Shown here piece after piece: positions 1 through 12,784 of a stretch of 64,000 nt of DNA. The stretch is taken from assembly GCA_018873245.2 (NCBI GenBank), contig JAEMBT020000009.1, positions 7,953,288 to 8,017,287 on the forward strand, read 5' to 3'. The notes under the pieces are model-generated. The model was not told the DNA's origin and searched no databases. It saw only the letters and a program-made list of their open reading frames with translations. Numbering within the stretch: position 1 is the stretch's first letter; the number at the start of each line of letters is the position of its first letter. Made by a program: the position numbers and the translations under genes. This stretch comes from Archegozetes longisetosus (Eukaryota > Arthropoda > Arachnida > Sarcoptiformes > Trhypochthoniidae).

Positions 1-1507
1 TATTGTAAGATAAAACATTGCTAACATTCATTGTTATTAGAAAATGTCTATTCATATCTAAGTTATAAATATTAACTTAACTTTCAATTTATATCCATTT
101 CCACTAAGTCTCAATATGTATTCTCATTTTTAAATAGTGAAAATCAAATAATTACGTTAATAACTATAGTATCAATAAATTGAAAATCGACTTTTTAAAT
201 GATAATTTCTAAGTGTCTGGCGGCCAGCCTTTTCATATACCTTTTCGTACGTGATATGACATGAAAATATACATACTATAAAAATATTTTTCAAATCAGT
301 CATTACATAGTCCCGAACTTCCCTCATAAGCTTTACATCTACCATATTGTTTTTAAATTCATAATGCAATTAGATATAATTTTCACTTTCATATTTCCTT
401 ATATTTTAATGCTTCTTTCCTAATTATATAAAAACAGTTAATTAACTAAACTTTTAATCACACTTGAGATCTTATTACAGACTTTAAAATTAGAGAAAAT
501 TTTGTTATTTAATTTAAATTTTATTTGTTTAAATTTTGTTATTTTCCTTAAATTCTATATACATGAGGAAACTTAATTGAGACAGAACAGTTGAAAGCAA
601 TTATCCGGGATAGTAACAGGAAAAGGTCGTTGCTATGCAGCCTGTGTGCGACGCTAACCAATTTGCTGGCAAATTTGATTTGCTTTGATTACTACGTACT
701 GTAAGCTTACTAATATCTGAGTATATAATCTGATGGAAATACGCCATCACAACATATCACTTCTGATTACTATAAAAGATCGTTAAGTTGATGAATATGC
801 TAGTAAGAAATCTATTGAAGTAATAAATAACTATATATGATAATGTGTAATGATTACTTGTCTGCAATACTATGATGTGTGGAAATATTAAAGTAAACAA
901 CTTATGTTTTTATCAATAATATATATATATAATAGATAAGTTATATTTCAAGTATAGACTATACTTTCTTATAAGAGCTCTAATTCATATATCACTTTAT
1001 TATAGTGATATTTTAAACTAAATTATTATCGATTAATGCTAACTTTATTAACTATTTATACTGATGAGAAAATCATTTCTTAATCGCTTATGCTTGCTTT
1101 TATATTAACTTCAGTACGTTCAATACTGTTCTTTCGAATAATCTCGATAATATTTTTAGATATTTTCTTTATTTATCTGTTTAGCTATTTTCCGACAATC
1201 TTGCAAACATTTTACACATTATTTATCTGTTATATACCTTCGAATGATCTTGCGTATATTTCAGACATTACTTATCTGTTTAAGTAATTTCGAATTATCT
1301 TGAATACCTTTTAGATATTTCTTTAGTATTATTTCACATACCACATGATTAATTTGACTTAATATTAAAGTTGAAAAATAATTAAAACTAATCAATCAAC
1401 AGATTGAATCTGTAAATAAAATTTAACAATAACAAATTAATATTTTAATTAGAAGTTAAAATGTGCTTGAATAGAGAAATCGTTACTTTAGTAGAAAAGA
1501 CAAATGG

Positions 1508-1636
1508 ACCCACTTTTTGAAGAAATGCATTAACGAATGGGCCCTTTACTATGCATTAAAAATACTTTCTGGATAGATATGAATATAGTGAATAAAAGGC
1601 CTATTCATTAACGCATTTCTTCAAAAGGTAGGTTCA
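1508..1636. repeat. Imperfect inverted repeat (MITE-like)
   Basis: The left arm (about 1508-1550) contains TTGAAGAAATGCATTAACGA. The right arm (about 1591-1636) is its near reverse complement. About 40 bp separate the arms. It could be a small non-autonomous element remnant; no transposase is nearby. Confidence 0.55.
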
Positions 1637-2158
1637 AATAAAAAATGATTAGTCTTCTGTGAACTATTTAGATAAAAATGTAGTCAGGTATCATAATATG
1701 ATACATATTGTATATGTATCATGCATGTATTCTGCTAGTTTTGTTTTTGAATACTGTATCAATTCTAAGTAGCAACTTTTATTAATGTTACTATAGTATT
1801 TTAGAGAATTGTCCGATTGCCCCTAAGCGTTTTGGTTTGTTTCTCAACTAATAAACGTCTGCCACTTACTTTAAATAATTGCATAAGATTGATTTTAGAA
1901 CTTTACCATATAATCAATTTGTATAGCATGATTCATTTAAATTGGAATACCTTAAGGGTGATCTCGGCCAAGGTCATACTTTGATTTTCTATGAGTAGGT
2001 GTTGATGAGATTCAAAGTAAGTTATAAAAACGTTATTAAGTTTCTATATATAAGTGCTCTACTTGCAGTTTGACACTCAGTTTATGGATTTTACAGTTTT
2101 CAACTTTTAAAATTATATTTTAGCTTGCCATTGTAGAATCAGATGTATTAGATGTATA

Positions 2159-2287
2159 CCAGTATAACTTTGCAATTTTTAAGGTTCCTTTTTGAACACT
2201 ATAACCAGTAATGTTCATAATCAATAGTATTAACCTCTTAAATATAGTGTTGAATAAGGAGCTGTAAAAATTGCAAAGTTATACTGA
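2159..2287. repeat. Inverted repeat with ~45-bp arms (MITE-like)
   Basis: The arm at about 2159-2202 (AGTATAACTTTGCAATTTTT then AGGTTCC) matches the reverse complement of about 2243-2287 over roughly 45 bp with a few mismatches. The loop is about 40 bp. The symmetry suggests a MITE or a foldback element. Confidence 0.6.
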
Positions 2288-2796
2288 CATCTCAATACAT
2301 ACTCAACTAGCCAACTGAGACTTACAAAAAGAGATGTATTAACAAAGTGTGTGCGCGCAAAGTGCGCAAGCGTGTAGGAGCATGAAGTCTCCTTCTGAAG
2401 AGCGTAACGTGAAATGAGCAACATTCGATAATTACAAACGTTATAATTATAATTTATACAACAGTAGTATTATTATTTTAGTAAAATATCGTTTCTATTT
2501 ATTTTTCTATTTTGTATATTATATTATTTGTCTTCTATATCAATTGAATGAATACATTTGTTTACTATTACTACTAATGGTAAGTCAAACTACAATTTAT
2601 CATTTCAATTATTACTAATCAATCACTATTGATGATTAATACGATGACCTAACTAGTATTTATTATTTAATACATATTTCTCTCTCCAATCAACTATGAT
2701 TATATTAGTTGTATATCTTCTTATTTATCTGTTACTACTATGTTTTAGTTGTTAGTTGACGTATGTTTTGTATGTTTTAATCATCTATTAGTAGTT

Positions 2797-2855
2797 TGTA
2801 AATTAGCTTTGTAAATTAGCTTTGTAAATTAGCTTTGTATACTAGCTTTGTATCT
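2797..2855 (+). repeat. Short tandem repeat, ~14-bp unit
   Basis: The unit TTTGTAAATTAGC is repeated about four times, the last copies diverged to TTTGTATACTAGC and TTTGTATCTTACC. It lies in gene-free DNA. Confidence 0.7.
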
Positions 2856-4512
2856 TACCTTTTAATATTGATTTGATTTTTTTCTGTTTCATTTTCTCTC
2901 TTTTAGATTTGTTTAGATATATGATAATCGATATTTTGTAGCTATATTTTTATTTGTGATAATTAGTCAATTTTATTATTATTATTACTATTATTTCATT
3001 TTAACTTTTGTTTTAGTGCTAGATTTATAGATTCTCGTATATTGTTTTTATTATATTTTGGTTTTATATCTTAAATTCATACCTAACTTGACCTACCTCT
3101 ATAATTTGACTTCATTATATTTCATATATATGTGGCTTTTGTTTTGCTTCGTTAATTTCATATATACTTATGTTCTCTCTCTCTCTTTTAATACTATCTC
3201 TTTTTATATTATTTGTTTTTATGCTACTAGAGTTCTGTACTAGTTTGCTTTTATACTATTTTTGCTTTGTCTTGTAATTCTATACTTTTTTAGTTCTTTG
3301 AATACTATCGAGTATTAATCAGAGTTTACTATATCGAACTTTTTTCGTATAGTCTCCAAACTAAACTTTCTAAATTGTTTAGTTGTCCACTATATCCGAC
3401 TTGGTTATTAGAGAGAGTCTACTGTATATGAGTTAGAATATGAAAAGTTTTTATACTACATACAAGTCTAAAGCAAATTGATAGATAATTGACGCAAAAA
3501 CCAAAAACCAATTAGATTGAACTATTAACTATAAGCAAAACATAGTAATAAACGATAATTTAAAAACAAACAAGATAATGGATCATTTTAATAATGAATT
3601 AGTTGTTTCTCTGTGCATTATGTCCTATGTGGGATATCCGTTATATATATCACTATGACAATTATGTTGATCATGTTATTATCTTATATTATATGAAACT
3701 GTTTAATATTTGGCTTATATCCAAACGGATACCTCCAACAAACAATATATCGTATATGAATCTATACCTAAATCTATACTTATATCAAACATGTATTATG
3801 TATATCTTCTACTTGACATAATTGGACGGAAGCTAGTCATCTTGTATTATACATGTGATTACATCTTTTATATATGTGCTTCTTCTATGCTGAAATGGTC
3901 CTGCTTTTAGTTCTTTTTTTGCTTCTTCTTCTTTTCTGTGTCCATCTATTTTTATTTTTACTTTAATATCATCCTTTATGTTACTCCAAACTTCTAAAAG
4001 TGACTACCAATAAGTTGAGACTAATACTTTTACTAAGGCAAAAATAGACTCAATTTGAAAGTATATTATTTAAGTTAGGAACTTGATAGTTTCAAATCAA
4101 ATTATGTAGAAGTTAGTTTTCTACGTTATGAGGTATTGAGATTTGTTAAGAAATATATTTTATTAGTTTTATATAATCAGATAAGTTTACAATACATTAA
4201 AATATAAAATTACTAGTATTCTTAATAGCATTCTTAATAATATTCTTAATAATATTCTTACTAACTATAAACCAACTAGCACAACTTAGAACATATCAGA
4301 CCTAAACCGAAACCATTTCTCCAAACTCACACTCATATAGACAATCTACATAAAAATGGTCTGATCCTGATTAGCATTAGAACAACTAAATATTGCTTTA
4401 ATCATATGGAATAGCTGACATGAACATATATATGTAGGCTTACTCTAATACTGTCTTCATTATAAGTATTGCACTAGTAGTGTTTCTGCGCACTTGTCTA
4501 GTATGTATGCAT

Positions 4513-4548
4513 ATACAGGGGTGGGCAGACTTATGCCCAACCCTGTAC
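4513..4548. repeat. TACAGGG...CCCTGTA hairpin
   Basis: TACAGGGGTGGGCA is followed by about 6 nt and then TGCCCAACCCTGTA. This is a near-perfect 14-bp stem in otherwise AT-rich DNA. A related hairpin lies at 27170-27204. It resembles two abutting transposon tips. Confidence 0.55.
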
Positions 4549-5407
4549 ATATATATATAAAGTGATGAATAAATCTGCTTTTCACATCTACTATCCCAAC
4601 TTTTCCAATTGTTTCTTTATATCTTAACAAATTCTTTCTTTTACTGTAAGTATTTCTTTTACTGTTTCTCTATTCTTTTATTTCAATCTATTTTTATTAA
4701 TTCTTTGCCTTTTTGTACTTATTTTCTAACCTTAACCTATTTTTACTAACCTTTCACTTTCACTAAAACACACACTGAAGTCAATATTTGAAATAAATTA
4801 GAAATAACTTTCTAAAATGTCTCTATCGAAGCTTTTACTCAAATTAATCATTTTATAAAACACTATTCATAAGTATGTTCTCTTGTCACCATTATGTCAT
4901 ATTATGTATAAGTGATGGCAACTGTTTTGTCAGTTAGTATTATGCTTGATTAATAGCTCTCTGCTTAACTTCATCTTAAAACCTATTCACTACCAATTCA
5001 ATGTGCTCTTCTTCTCCTTCTTCTATACTTTTTGTCAAATCTAGTTCACTACATAAATCATTCTTTTCTTGTTCAAACCTAATTTTATTCTACATTTTTG
5101 CTCTCTTTTCACTTGTTTTCAGCTTTATTTTAACTTACTTTCAGCTTTACTTCGACTGATTTAAAACCTGATTTCGACTAATTGCGAGCTCAATTCTAAC
5201 AGATATCTATCTGATGACAAACAAAACAGTTTTAAAAGAGAAACATAGGAAAGAGATATAAAGATACTAGGATAGTAACCAACGTTTGAATATAAAAATC
5301 TTAGCATAATAATTACAATCAATATATTTTATTGATGTCTCCACTTTTCGTGCATATATGTATACATCATTAGTTGCCGAGTAAATCTATTAGATATCCT
5401 ATATTTC

Positions 5408-5409
<2 letters not shown>

Positions 5410-5440
<31 letters not shown>
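5410..5440. repeat. (AT)n microsatellite
   Basis: Uninterrupted AT dinucleotide run of about 30 bp. Confidence 0.9.
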
Positions 5441-5443
<3 letters not shown>

Positions 5444-5780
5444 CCTGAATAACGTATTCAACTATTTTTACATTAGATTAGATTTTATATAAATCTCCTA
5501 TCATATCTATCTATTAATTTAAATACTATACGACCTAATTTGGCATTTCATCAAGTGTCATATAATGTAATGCATTTAATTAATGTAGTAATATATATAA
5601 AACTAAAGTATTTTTAGTGTATATAAAACTAACCAAACAATACTAATTAAAAATATAGATGAAAATTCAGACGAAAATTCAGACCAATTGGAGAAAGAGC
5701 TAAGAGAAGAAGTGGAGAAAGAGTTAAGAGAAGAAGTGAAGAAAGAGCTAAAAGAAGAAGTGGAGTGTGAATTACCACTA

Positions 5781-8700
5781 ATGAGTAGTAATATAATGAT
5801 GGAACGTTTAGGTGATGAAGGTAGTACAACAGCGAGTGGAGGAGAATCAAATCAACAACCAAATCGCTTACTATATATTAATGGATCAAATAAATTCTGT
5901 CATAATGGAATAACAACTGCTAAATATAGTCTTATATCGTTTCTACCAAAATTCTTATTTGAACAATTTCGTCGATACGCTAATATATTCTTCTTATTTA
6001 TCGCTTTAATGCAACAAATTCCCAATGTGTCACCAACTGGTCGCTACACAACAGCAGTTCCACTATTTTTCATATTAGCAGTGTCAGCTATAAAAGAATG
6101 TTTTGAAGATATTAAAAGACATAAAGCAGATCGTAGTGTTAATAAAGCTCTAGTCTTAGTTTTAAATAAATTTACTTCTCAATGGGAGTGGAAGTCTTGG
6201 CGCCAGATTAATGTTGGCGATATTGTTAAAGTTACTAATGAACAGTTTTTTCCTAGTGATCTTTTCTTACTTTCTTCTTGTGAACCTAATGGTAATTGTC
6301 TTTTTCTCATTTGACACTTTATGTGCTTAAGTGGTCTTTAAATATATATTATTCCAATAGAAAAGTACTTTACTTTGAAAAACCACTTAACTACATATTC
6401 AAGTTAGAGATATCTCACATTGCAACTTATATCTTACCTCTTATTTCTTCTGAAGGTATGTGTTATATCGAAACCGCTAATCTTGACGGAGAAACTAACC
6501 TAAAAATCAGACATTCACTAAAACAAACATCACATTGTTTAACATGTGAACAATTAATATCTGAGTTAAGTCTAGCATCAATAGAATGTGATCCACCTAA
6601 TAGACATTTATATGAATTTCATGGAAATCTAAAACTTGGTGATTCAGTCTATCCAATTGGACCTGAAAACATTCTGCTTCGTGGAGCTAAACTACGTAAT
6701 ACTAATTGGATATTTGGTTGTGTATTATATACTGGTCATGAAACTAAATTAATGATGAATTCATCAATTCAAGCTCCATTAAAGAGATCCAATGTTGAGA
6801 AAATTACTAATAAACAAATATTATTATTATTTGCTATACTTTTACTTATTTGTATTGTATCTGCTACTGCTTCACATATTTGGAAATCTGGCAATCAACA
6901 GCATTGGTATTTATTAGGTCTTGATGATCATCTTTCATCTAATTACTTCTCTGTACTTCTAACTTTTATTATTTTATATAATAATTTAATTCCTATTTCG
7001 CTTCAAGTCACTCTTGAAATGGTCCGATTTATTCAGGCCCATTTTATTAATTGTGATATTGAGATGTATTGTGAAGAAACTGATACTCCTGCTATGGCTA
7101 GAACTTCTAATTTGAATGAAGAATTAGGACAAGTATGTTTTTTATTTCTTTATTATATAGCTTGTTTCTCAATTATCTATCCATTTGATGATATAGCGTA
7201 TTGTTAACTCATTGGTTGGTCAGTTGATTGATTCTCAAATACAAACTAACATTTAGTTTGATTTAGAAAAAGCACTCAGATTATTATTAATCATTCTATT
7301 AGTGTCTTTATTTTTCAACTAAACATGATTTAAAGTGAATTAAGCGATCTCAAGAGAAATAGTTTTTGAAAGATATTTCAAATTCGGGGTCTCATTGGTT
7401 TGATTGTATAGCTTTGTCTACTTCAAAAGCTTTATTTCCCAACAATTTTGCTTCCAGAGTCCTCAATAAGACTTTAGAATAATCTTAAAATTAAAGTAAT
7501 TTATATTTTTAAAAAATACTGAATTCTACAAACTGCATGAATTTTGTACGATTCAATACAACTATGTAGAATTCAATAAATTTTTTAATATAGATTATCT
7601 TTAATTTTAAAGTTGTATGAAAGTTTTATAAAAGTTTTATCGAAAAATTTTGGAATAAAATTGTTGGAAATAATGTTTTGGAAGTGAGGACATACTACGA
7701 ATTGTATATCCCTAATGGATAGATAATTCTGGCTTATAGATATCTTAATATCTTTCTCTAAACTCTTTGATCATACTTTAATAAGAATAAAAAATTGCAA
7801 CTTATTTCATATACTAATAACTAATTGTATTTATCTTAAATTATAGGTAAGGTACATATTAAGTGATAAAACGGGAACACTTACTCGAAATGTGATGGAA
7901 TTCAAGAAATGTTCAATCGGAGGGACAGTATTCGAAGAAGCAGACTTTGAGACAATGGTTCAAATTCTGAAAAATAATCAACCACAAGCTGTTTATATCA
8001 GAGAATTTTTGACTCTGATTTCAGTTTGTCAAACCGTAGTCCCTGAGATTAATACGAATGAGATCACACTCGATGGTAAACCTACCATCAAATATCAGGC
8101 CGCCAGTCCTGATGAAGCGGCTCTAGTTCGTGGCGCACAAAAGATTGGCTTTGAATTCACTGCTAGAACTCCTCAATACGTGTTTATTAATGCTTTAGGA
8201 AAAGAAGAAAAGTTTGTAAACTTTACAGTAAATATTTACCTGTTATTTAATCAATTATTGCTTTTTAGATATGAAATACTGAATGTTTTGGATTTTACAT
8301 CTGATCGAAAGAGAATGTCGACAATAGTTCGGACGCCAAACGGCAAAATTAAATTATATATTAAAGGTGCAGATTCTATGATTTATGATAGATTGTCAGA
8401 TAGTTCGTCGGCTGACACCATCGCTAGAGATACTTTAAATCAGTTGTCTGACTTTGCCACTCAAGGACTTAGAACTCTTTGTTGTGCTGTTGTCGATATT
8501 GAAGAAAATTTCTATCAGGAATGGAATAAAAAGTATTATATATTTTCAATATTTTATATTATATTTAATTGAATTTATTTCTTATTTGTTTTAGGTACTC
8601 AGAAGCCCTGACACTAAGCACTGGTCCGAATGGAATGACCCGCGAAGAATACTTAAACGAAATAATGTCACAAATAGAATGTAATCTTAAACTAATTGGT

Positions 8701-10544
8701 GCGACAGCTATAGAAGATAAGCTTCAAGATGATGTTCCGTTCACTATTGATACATTATTGAAGGCAGGCATACATATATGGGTACTAACTGGTGACAAAC
8801 AAGAAACAGCTATTAATATTGGACATAGTTGTAAATTGTTACAACAAGGCATGCAACATATTATTATATGTGATGATACACTTGATAGTACTCGTGAATC
8901 TATACATGAAGCACAACTACAAATTGATTCTACACAGTTACCTTCTGCTCTTATTGTTGATGGTATTTTTTTGGTTTTGTTTTTTATTTTCACTTCTATT
9001 TTGGCTATCTATAGATGATAATTATAGCAGAATAGTCTTTATTCTGGATTTGCCAAAATTGAAGACAGATTGTATCTCAAAGACTGTTAGCATAAAACAG
9101 TTACGAATGTATTAAATTATATATTTCAGGTAAAACATTGAATATAGCGATGTCTCCAGATTTGCGGAAAGAATTTATGGAAATAGCTTTAAAATGTAAA
9201 TCAGTTATTTGCTGTCGTGTTTCTCCAGCACAGAAAGCTGATATAGTAGAAGCTGTGAAAAAGTCAACAAAATCTATTACTTTAGCAATTGGTGATGGTG
9301 CTAATGATGTTGCTATGATTAAGGCCGCTAATGTTGGAGTTGGCATTTCTGGCAAAGAAGGTTTGTCTTATTCTGATTTAGTTTGTCTTATTCTGACTCA
9401 CTTTGTCTTATCCCGACTTTAACTCACTTTCAAATCCCAATCTTTGACAGGTTTACAAGCAGTTCATTCAGCGGACTACGCGATAGCGCAATTCAGTTAC
9501 CTATCACGCCTTTATTAGTGCACGGATCCTGGTCATTATCACGTTTATGCAAACTAATATTATATTCATTCTACAAGAACATAGCACTTTATTTAATAGA
9601 ACTATGGTTTGCATCGGTGTCTGCATGGAGTGGTCAGGCAGTTTTCGAGCGATGGACTATAGGTCTTTATAATGTGATTTTTACAGCTGCACCTCCTCTC
9701 GCTATTGGACTCTTTGACAGACAATGTTCAGCTGAAATTATGATTAAATATCCCGCTTTATATAAATCACATTCAGAGGTCTTTAGTGTTAGGCTATTTT
9801 GGATATGGATCGCATCAGCCATTTGGCACTCATTAGTGCTGTTCTGGTTAACTTATTATATCGTAGATCACGACACTCTTTGGCAACATGGCAAGGCTGA
9901 TGGTGGATATCTAGTCTTCGGTAAGTCTAATTCAAGCGAAAATGCTTTATTGACATTAATCAAATCGCTTGGTTTCAGGCAATATGCTATACACTTATGT
10001 GGTGATAACAGTCTGTTTGAAAGCTAGTCTCGAGATGACATCGTGGACATGGTTGACGCACGCAGCCATATGGGGATCAATCGTGTCATGGTTCGTATTT
10101 CTGATGATTTACTCAAGATTCTGGCCAACACTGCCACTGGCAGCAGATATGGTAGCAATGGATCAATTGGTATTTTCATCAGGAATATTCTGGTGTGGAA
10201 TAGGTGTGATACCACTAAGTGCATTATTGATAGATATAACATATAAGTTGATATCTCGGACATGTTTCAAGACACTAGCGGATGAAATAACAGAAATGGA
10301 ATTAGCTAATTCACCATCACAACAATCAATGTTGACTGAAACAGCGAGATTAATTAAATCAGTTTTTTATACTAAACGTGCTAAAGATCTGCGACCTAAA
10401 GACCAACGTAAACCACGTAAACAGGATATTGAACTTGATCTTCAACATGGATATGCTTTCTCTCAGGAAGAACATGGCGCTGTACCTCAGTCACAATTGA
10501 TTAGGATTTATGACACTACTAGGTCTAAACCGTCAGGAAATTAA
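5781..10544 (+). CDS. ATP8A: P4-type ATPase, class 1a phospholipid flippase (ATP8A1/ATP8A2-like)
   Basis: Aminophospholipid flippase catalytic subunit, expected to move phosphatidylserine to the cytosolic leaflet of Golgi, endosome or plasma membrane with a CDC50 partner. Exons: 5781-6291, 6456-7132, 7847-8211, 8269-8532, 8595-8962, 9130-9360, 9451-9920, 9979-10544. Visible motifs are the actuator DGET (about residue 181), the M4 PISL, the phosphorylation loop DKTGTLT (about 403), [15 protein letters not shown], the hinge [11 protein letters not shown] (about 783) and a C-tail ([11 protein letters not shown], then YDTTRSKP) close to that of vertebrate ATP8A1. The first in-frame ATG is 5781, but the frame stays open upstream through an acidic EKELREEV repeat (5658-5780), so an upstream 5' exon is possible. 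Oddity: the reading frame breaks at 9511-9513 (CGC CTT TAT TAG). One extra T would restore the conserved SRLLLVHG context, so a T-homopolymer deletion or sequencing error is likely. With it the protein is about 1,150 aa. Confidence 0.93.
7133..7846 (+). other. Intron 2 of the flippase gene, ~714 bp
   Basis: This is the longest intron of the gene, with a GTATGT donor and a TTATAG acceptor. The other introns are 57-167 bp. I see no coding content in it. Confidence 0.85.
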
Positions 10545-11109
10545 TGGTCATCAAATTGACCATTAGCAGATTGAACGTCAGTGGAATGACCACCGGTGGA
10601 ATGATCATCAGTAGGATGACCATCGGTGGTTGAACGTCAGTAGATCGACTACCAGCAGATTGATAATCAGGAAGTGGTGAACGAAAAAGAAGCATTAGGA
10701 TGAATAAAAATATTTATAACTACTTTTCGACGATAGGTGCATAGCGTTTCCTGAATATAGTATTTATATATATATATATATATATTTTCAAATTTGATCC
10801 AATCATCAGCTTCCTTCAATTATTCATATATGAATCCAAATTGTTTCATCTATGTTATTCTTATTCGAAAGATATATTATTTATTTTTTCAATTATTTTC
10901 TATTACTCACATTCAGTATTCTTAATAAAAACTTTCTGTTCTATTTGAATTGATTTAAAACCTCCTTTTACCAATACTTTTAATGTCTTTCAGTCTTTTA
11001 AATAATTAATAAATGAGTAATTATGTTGGTATGAAGATAAGTTGTTTTGAATTGTTATAACTGATAGTATGCTTAAGTGTAATAGTTAGGAAAATTAGAA
11101 AAAAATTAT
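10545..11109. other. Intergenic, degenerate minisatellite and (TA)n
   Basis: Right after the flippase stop, about 10550-10680 holds degenerate repeats of TGGAATGACCA / CATCAGTAGGATGACC type. A (TA)n run follows at about 10767-10784. No gene seen. Confidence 0.6.
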
Positions 11110-11236
11110 TGTCAGAAGTGGGATTCGAACCCACGCCCACATTCGTGGACCAGAACGCTCAGATATAGTTCTTAGTATCAGAACTAAGGGTGTAATCCCT
11201 TGAGTCTGGCGCCTTAGACCGCTCGGCCATCCTGAC
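11110..11236 (-). tRNA. trnL-CAA: tRNA-Leu (anticodon CAA) with an intron
   Basis: Read on the minus strand it starts GTCAGGATGGCCGAGCGG and ends with the T-arm GTTCGAATCCC and an acceptor half TTCTGAC plus discriminator A. The GTCAGGA/TTCTGAC acceptor stem pairs apart from wobble. The anticodon arm carries CAAG, followed by an intron of about 44 nt before TTCTGGTCC and a long type-II variable arm. Introns at this place are normal in eukaryotic tRNA-Leu(CAA). The internal A and B boxes for RNA polymerase III are intact. Confidence 0.95.
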
Positions 11237-11770
11237 AGTTGATTTATACCGACTTTAATCATAAAACCGATAGCAGCTTAATTACTTGACTTGATGTATA
11301 TTAACAGGTGTTTTTGCTTTTAATGTTTCTCATTAGTTTTTATCTATTGCTTTGTCTCTGTTCATTATAGTCCGTTGTGGCTTTACTTTTAGTTATATGT
11401 TTATCTTTAGTTATTACTTTCGATTCTTAATCAATTCTTTTAACTTATAAATGGTGTTTGGACTTTTTGGCAGTTCTTCAGTCAAATGTTCGGGAGTTAG
11501 GGACAAAACGCGTTTCATAAACTGAGTACTTCATACTGACGATTCCTGAAAGACTCCTATTTTGAGATTTCTAACCGATTTTTCAAATTCAATCATTTTT
11601 GTCAAGAAGCTTCCGATTGGTTAAAACGAGATTTCTATCGAATTTTAAAGTCAAATCGTGAAGAAACGGATGAATCTCTATTTTAGAGGACTAAAACTCA
11701 TCTTTATAATAGTCTTAATTGAAATTAACTTTTCTTGAATCAAATATTTATATATACGACAAGTCGCGTA

Positions 11771-11990
11771 TTAAGCTGTGACTTATGCATATACGTTAAA
11801 TTGCATTCCTATATTAAGCCGTATCTCACTGAGCTGTTTTCTTATTTATGAAATAACGGCTTAACAGAGGAATCGATTTTTGATACATGCGTAATGGTCA
11901 CGGCTTAATATGCAACTTAACGGCTTAATATGCAACTTAACGGCTTAATATGCAACTTAACGGCTTAATATGCAACTTAATATGATGTTT
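11771..11990. repeat. Dispersed palindromic element, copy 1 (with 20-bp tandem repeat)
   Basis: It begins TTAAGCTGTGACTTATGCAT and ends with its inverted counterpart (CATGCGTAATGGTCACGGCTTAA). Four tandem copies of CGGCTTAATATGCAACTTAA (about 11899-11980) follow. A second copy of the same layout is at 60013-60185. The size, terminal inversion and absence of coding fit a MITE family. Confidence 0.65.
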
Positions 11991-12387
11991 AGTTTCTTAA
12001 AATTTAGTCTTCCTATATTTTGACAAATTTGATATTTGAGAGCACTTCGGTGGCAACTATTTTTGATTTGGTGATCTAAAAGCATGAAATATAATTTTGA
12101 GGCAAACGCTAACTCTCATTCAAATATTATTGTTACTAAACTCTTGATTAACTTCTAACTACAAGTAATTGATTGATGAATCAAACAAATGGTTTCAAAG
12201 TACTTTCCAATTTTTTTATCAGTACAGACGTACACTAAACCCCTGAGGAAGGTTATAGACTTTTACTCCCCCACCCGCTATTGCCGTGTTTCAGAGATAA
12301 TGTATACTTGAAAACAATTCCATTAAACATTGTCTATTAGTTGCCGAAAGCTCTCTATTGAGACTAAAACCTTGCCAGAAATGCGAG

Positions 12388-12525
12388 ATTATGAGCCGTA
12401 TTGTGAGTTCTGTTTTAAGCTAGATCTCGACTCAAGTTAGACTTAGTACTATTGAAATTAGTATCTTCAAGTCTAACTTAAGTCTAGATCGAGGTTAAGA
12501 CAGAACTGAGAATAGGGCTCTATGA
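12388..12525. repeat. Long imperfect palindrome
   Basis: The left part (GAGTTCTGTTTTAAGCTAGA, then TCTCGACTCAAGTTAGACTTA) is mirrored by the reverse complement of AGTCTAACTTAAGTCTAGAT and CGAGGTTAAGACAGAACTGA. The arms are about 55-60 bp around a loop of about 20-25 bp. Probably another foldback or MITE element. Confidence 0.65.
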
Positions 12526-12784
12526 GTGTAGAAAACTAAGTTCTACTCAGTCACCAGGCGTCCGTATGTCCGTATGTGCTAGAATGATAGCATAAACAAC
12601 ATGTTACTACTACAATAGAGAAAGTATCTGACAACAACTTTTGGTCTCTTTACAAATATCATATTAGACTCTATAACTATAGACTACTCTGAAAAAGTGT
12701 TTGAACCACTATACACGTTATGATGTTTGCTAGATCAACTGAACTTATTAGTAAAGAAACATAATAGAAAAACTAAACCAAAAA

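Larger units (their letters stand above)
1..5657. other. Gene-free AT-rich stretch
   Basis: No reading frame here resembles a protein family; the short open frames are AT-rich and look random. It holds two imperfect inverted repeats, a small GC-rich hairpin, a short tandem repeat and an (AT)n tract, listed separately. It could contain the promoter or a 5' exon of the flippase gene that follows, but I could not identify one. Confidence 0.6.
11237..12784. other. Intergenic with palindromic repeats
   Basis: No protein-coding signal seen. It contains a ~200-bp palindromic element (11771-11990) that recurs near 60.0 kb, and a long imperfect palindrome (12388-12525). Confidence 0.6.

Noticed and set aside
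2230..2424. Minus-strand open frame of 64 codons
   Set aside because: It overlaps one arm of an inverted repeat and has no family resemblance; chance frame.
3603..3910. Overlapping plus-strand Tyr/Ile-rich frames
   Set aside because: AT-rich composition, no splice context, no recognisable motif; treated as noise.
8724..8993. Minus-strand Cys-rich 89-codon frame
   Set aside because: It lies opposite the conserved flippase exon 5 ([15 protein letters not shown] region); shadow frame.
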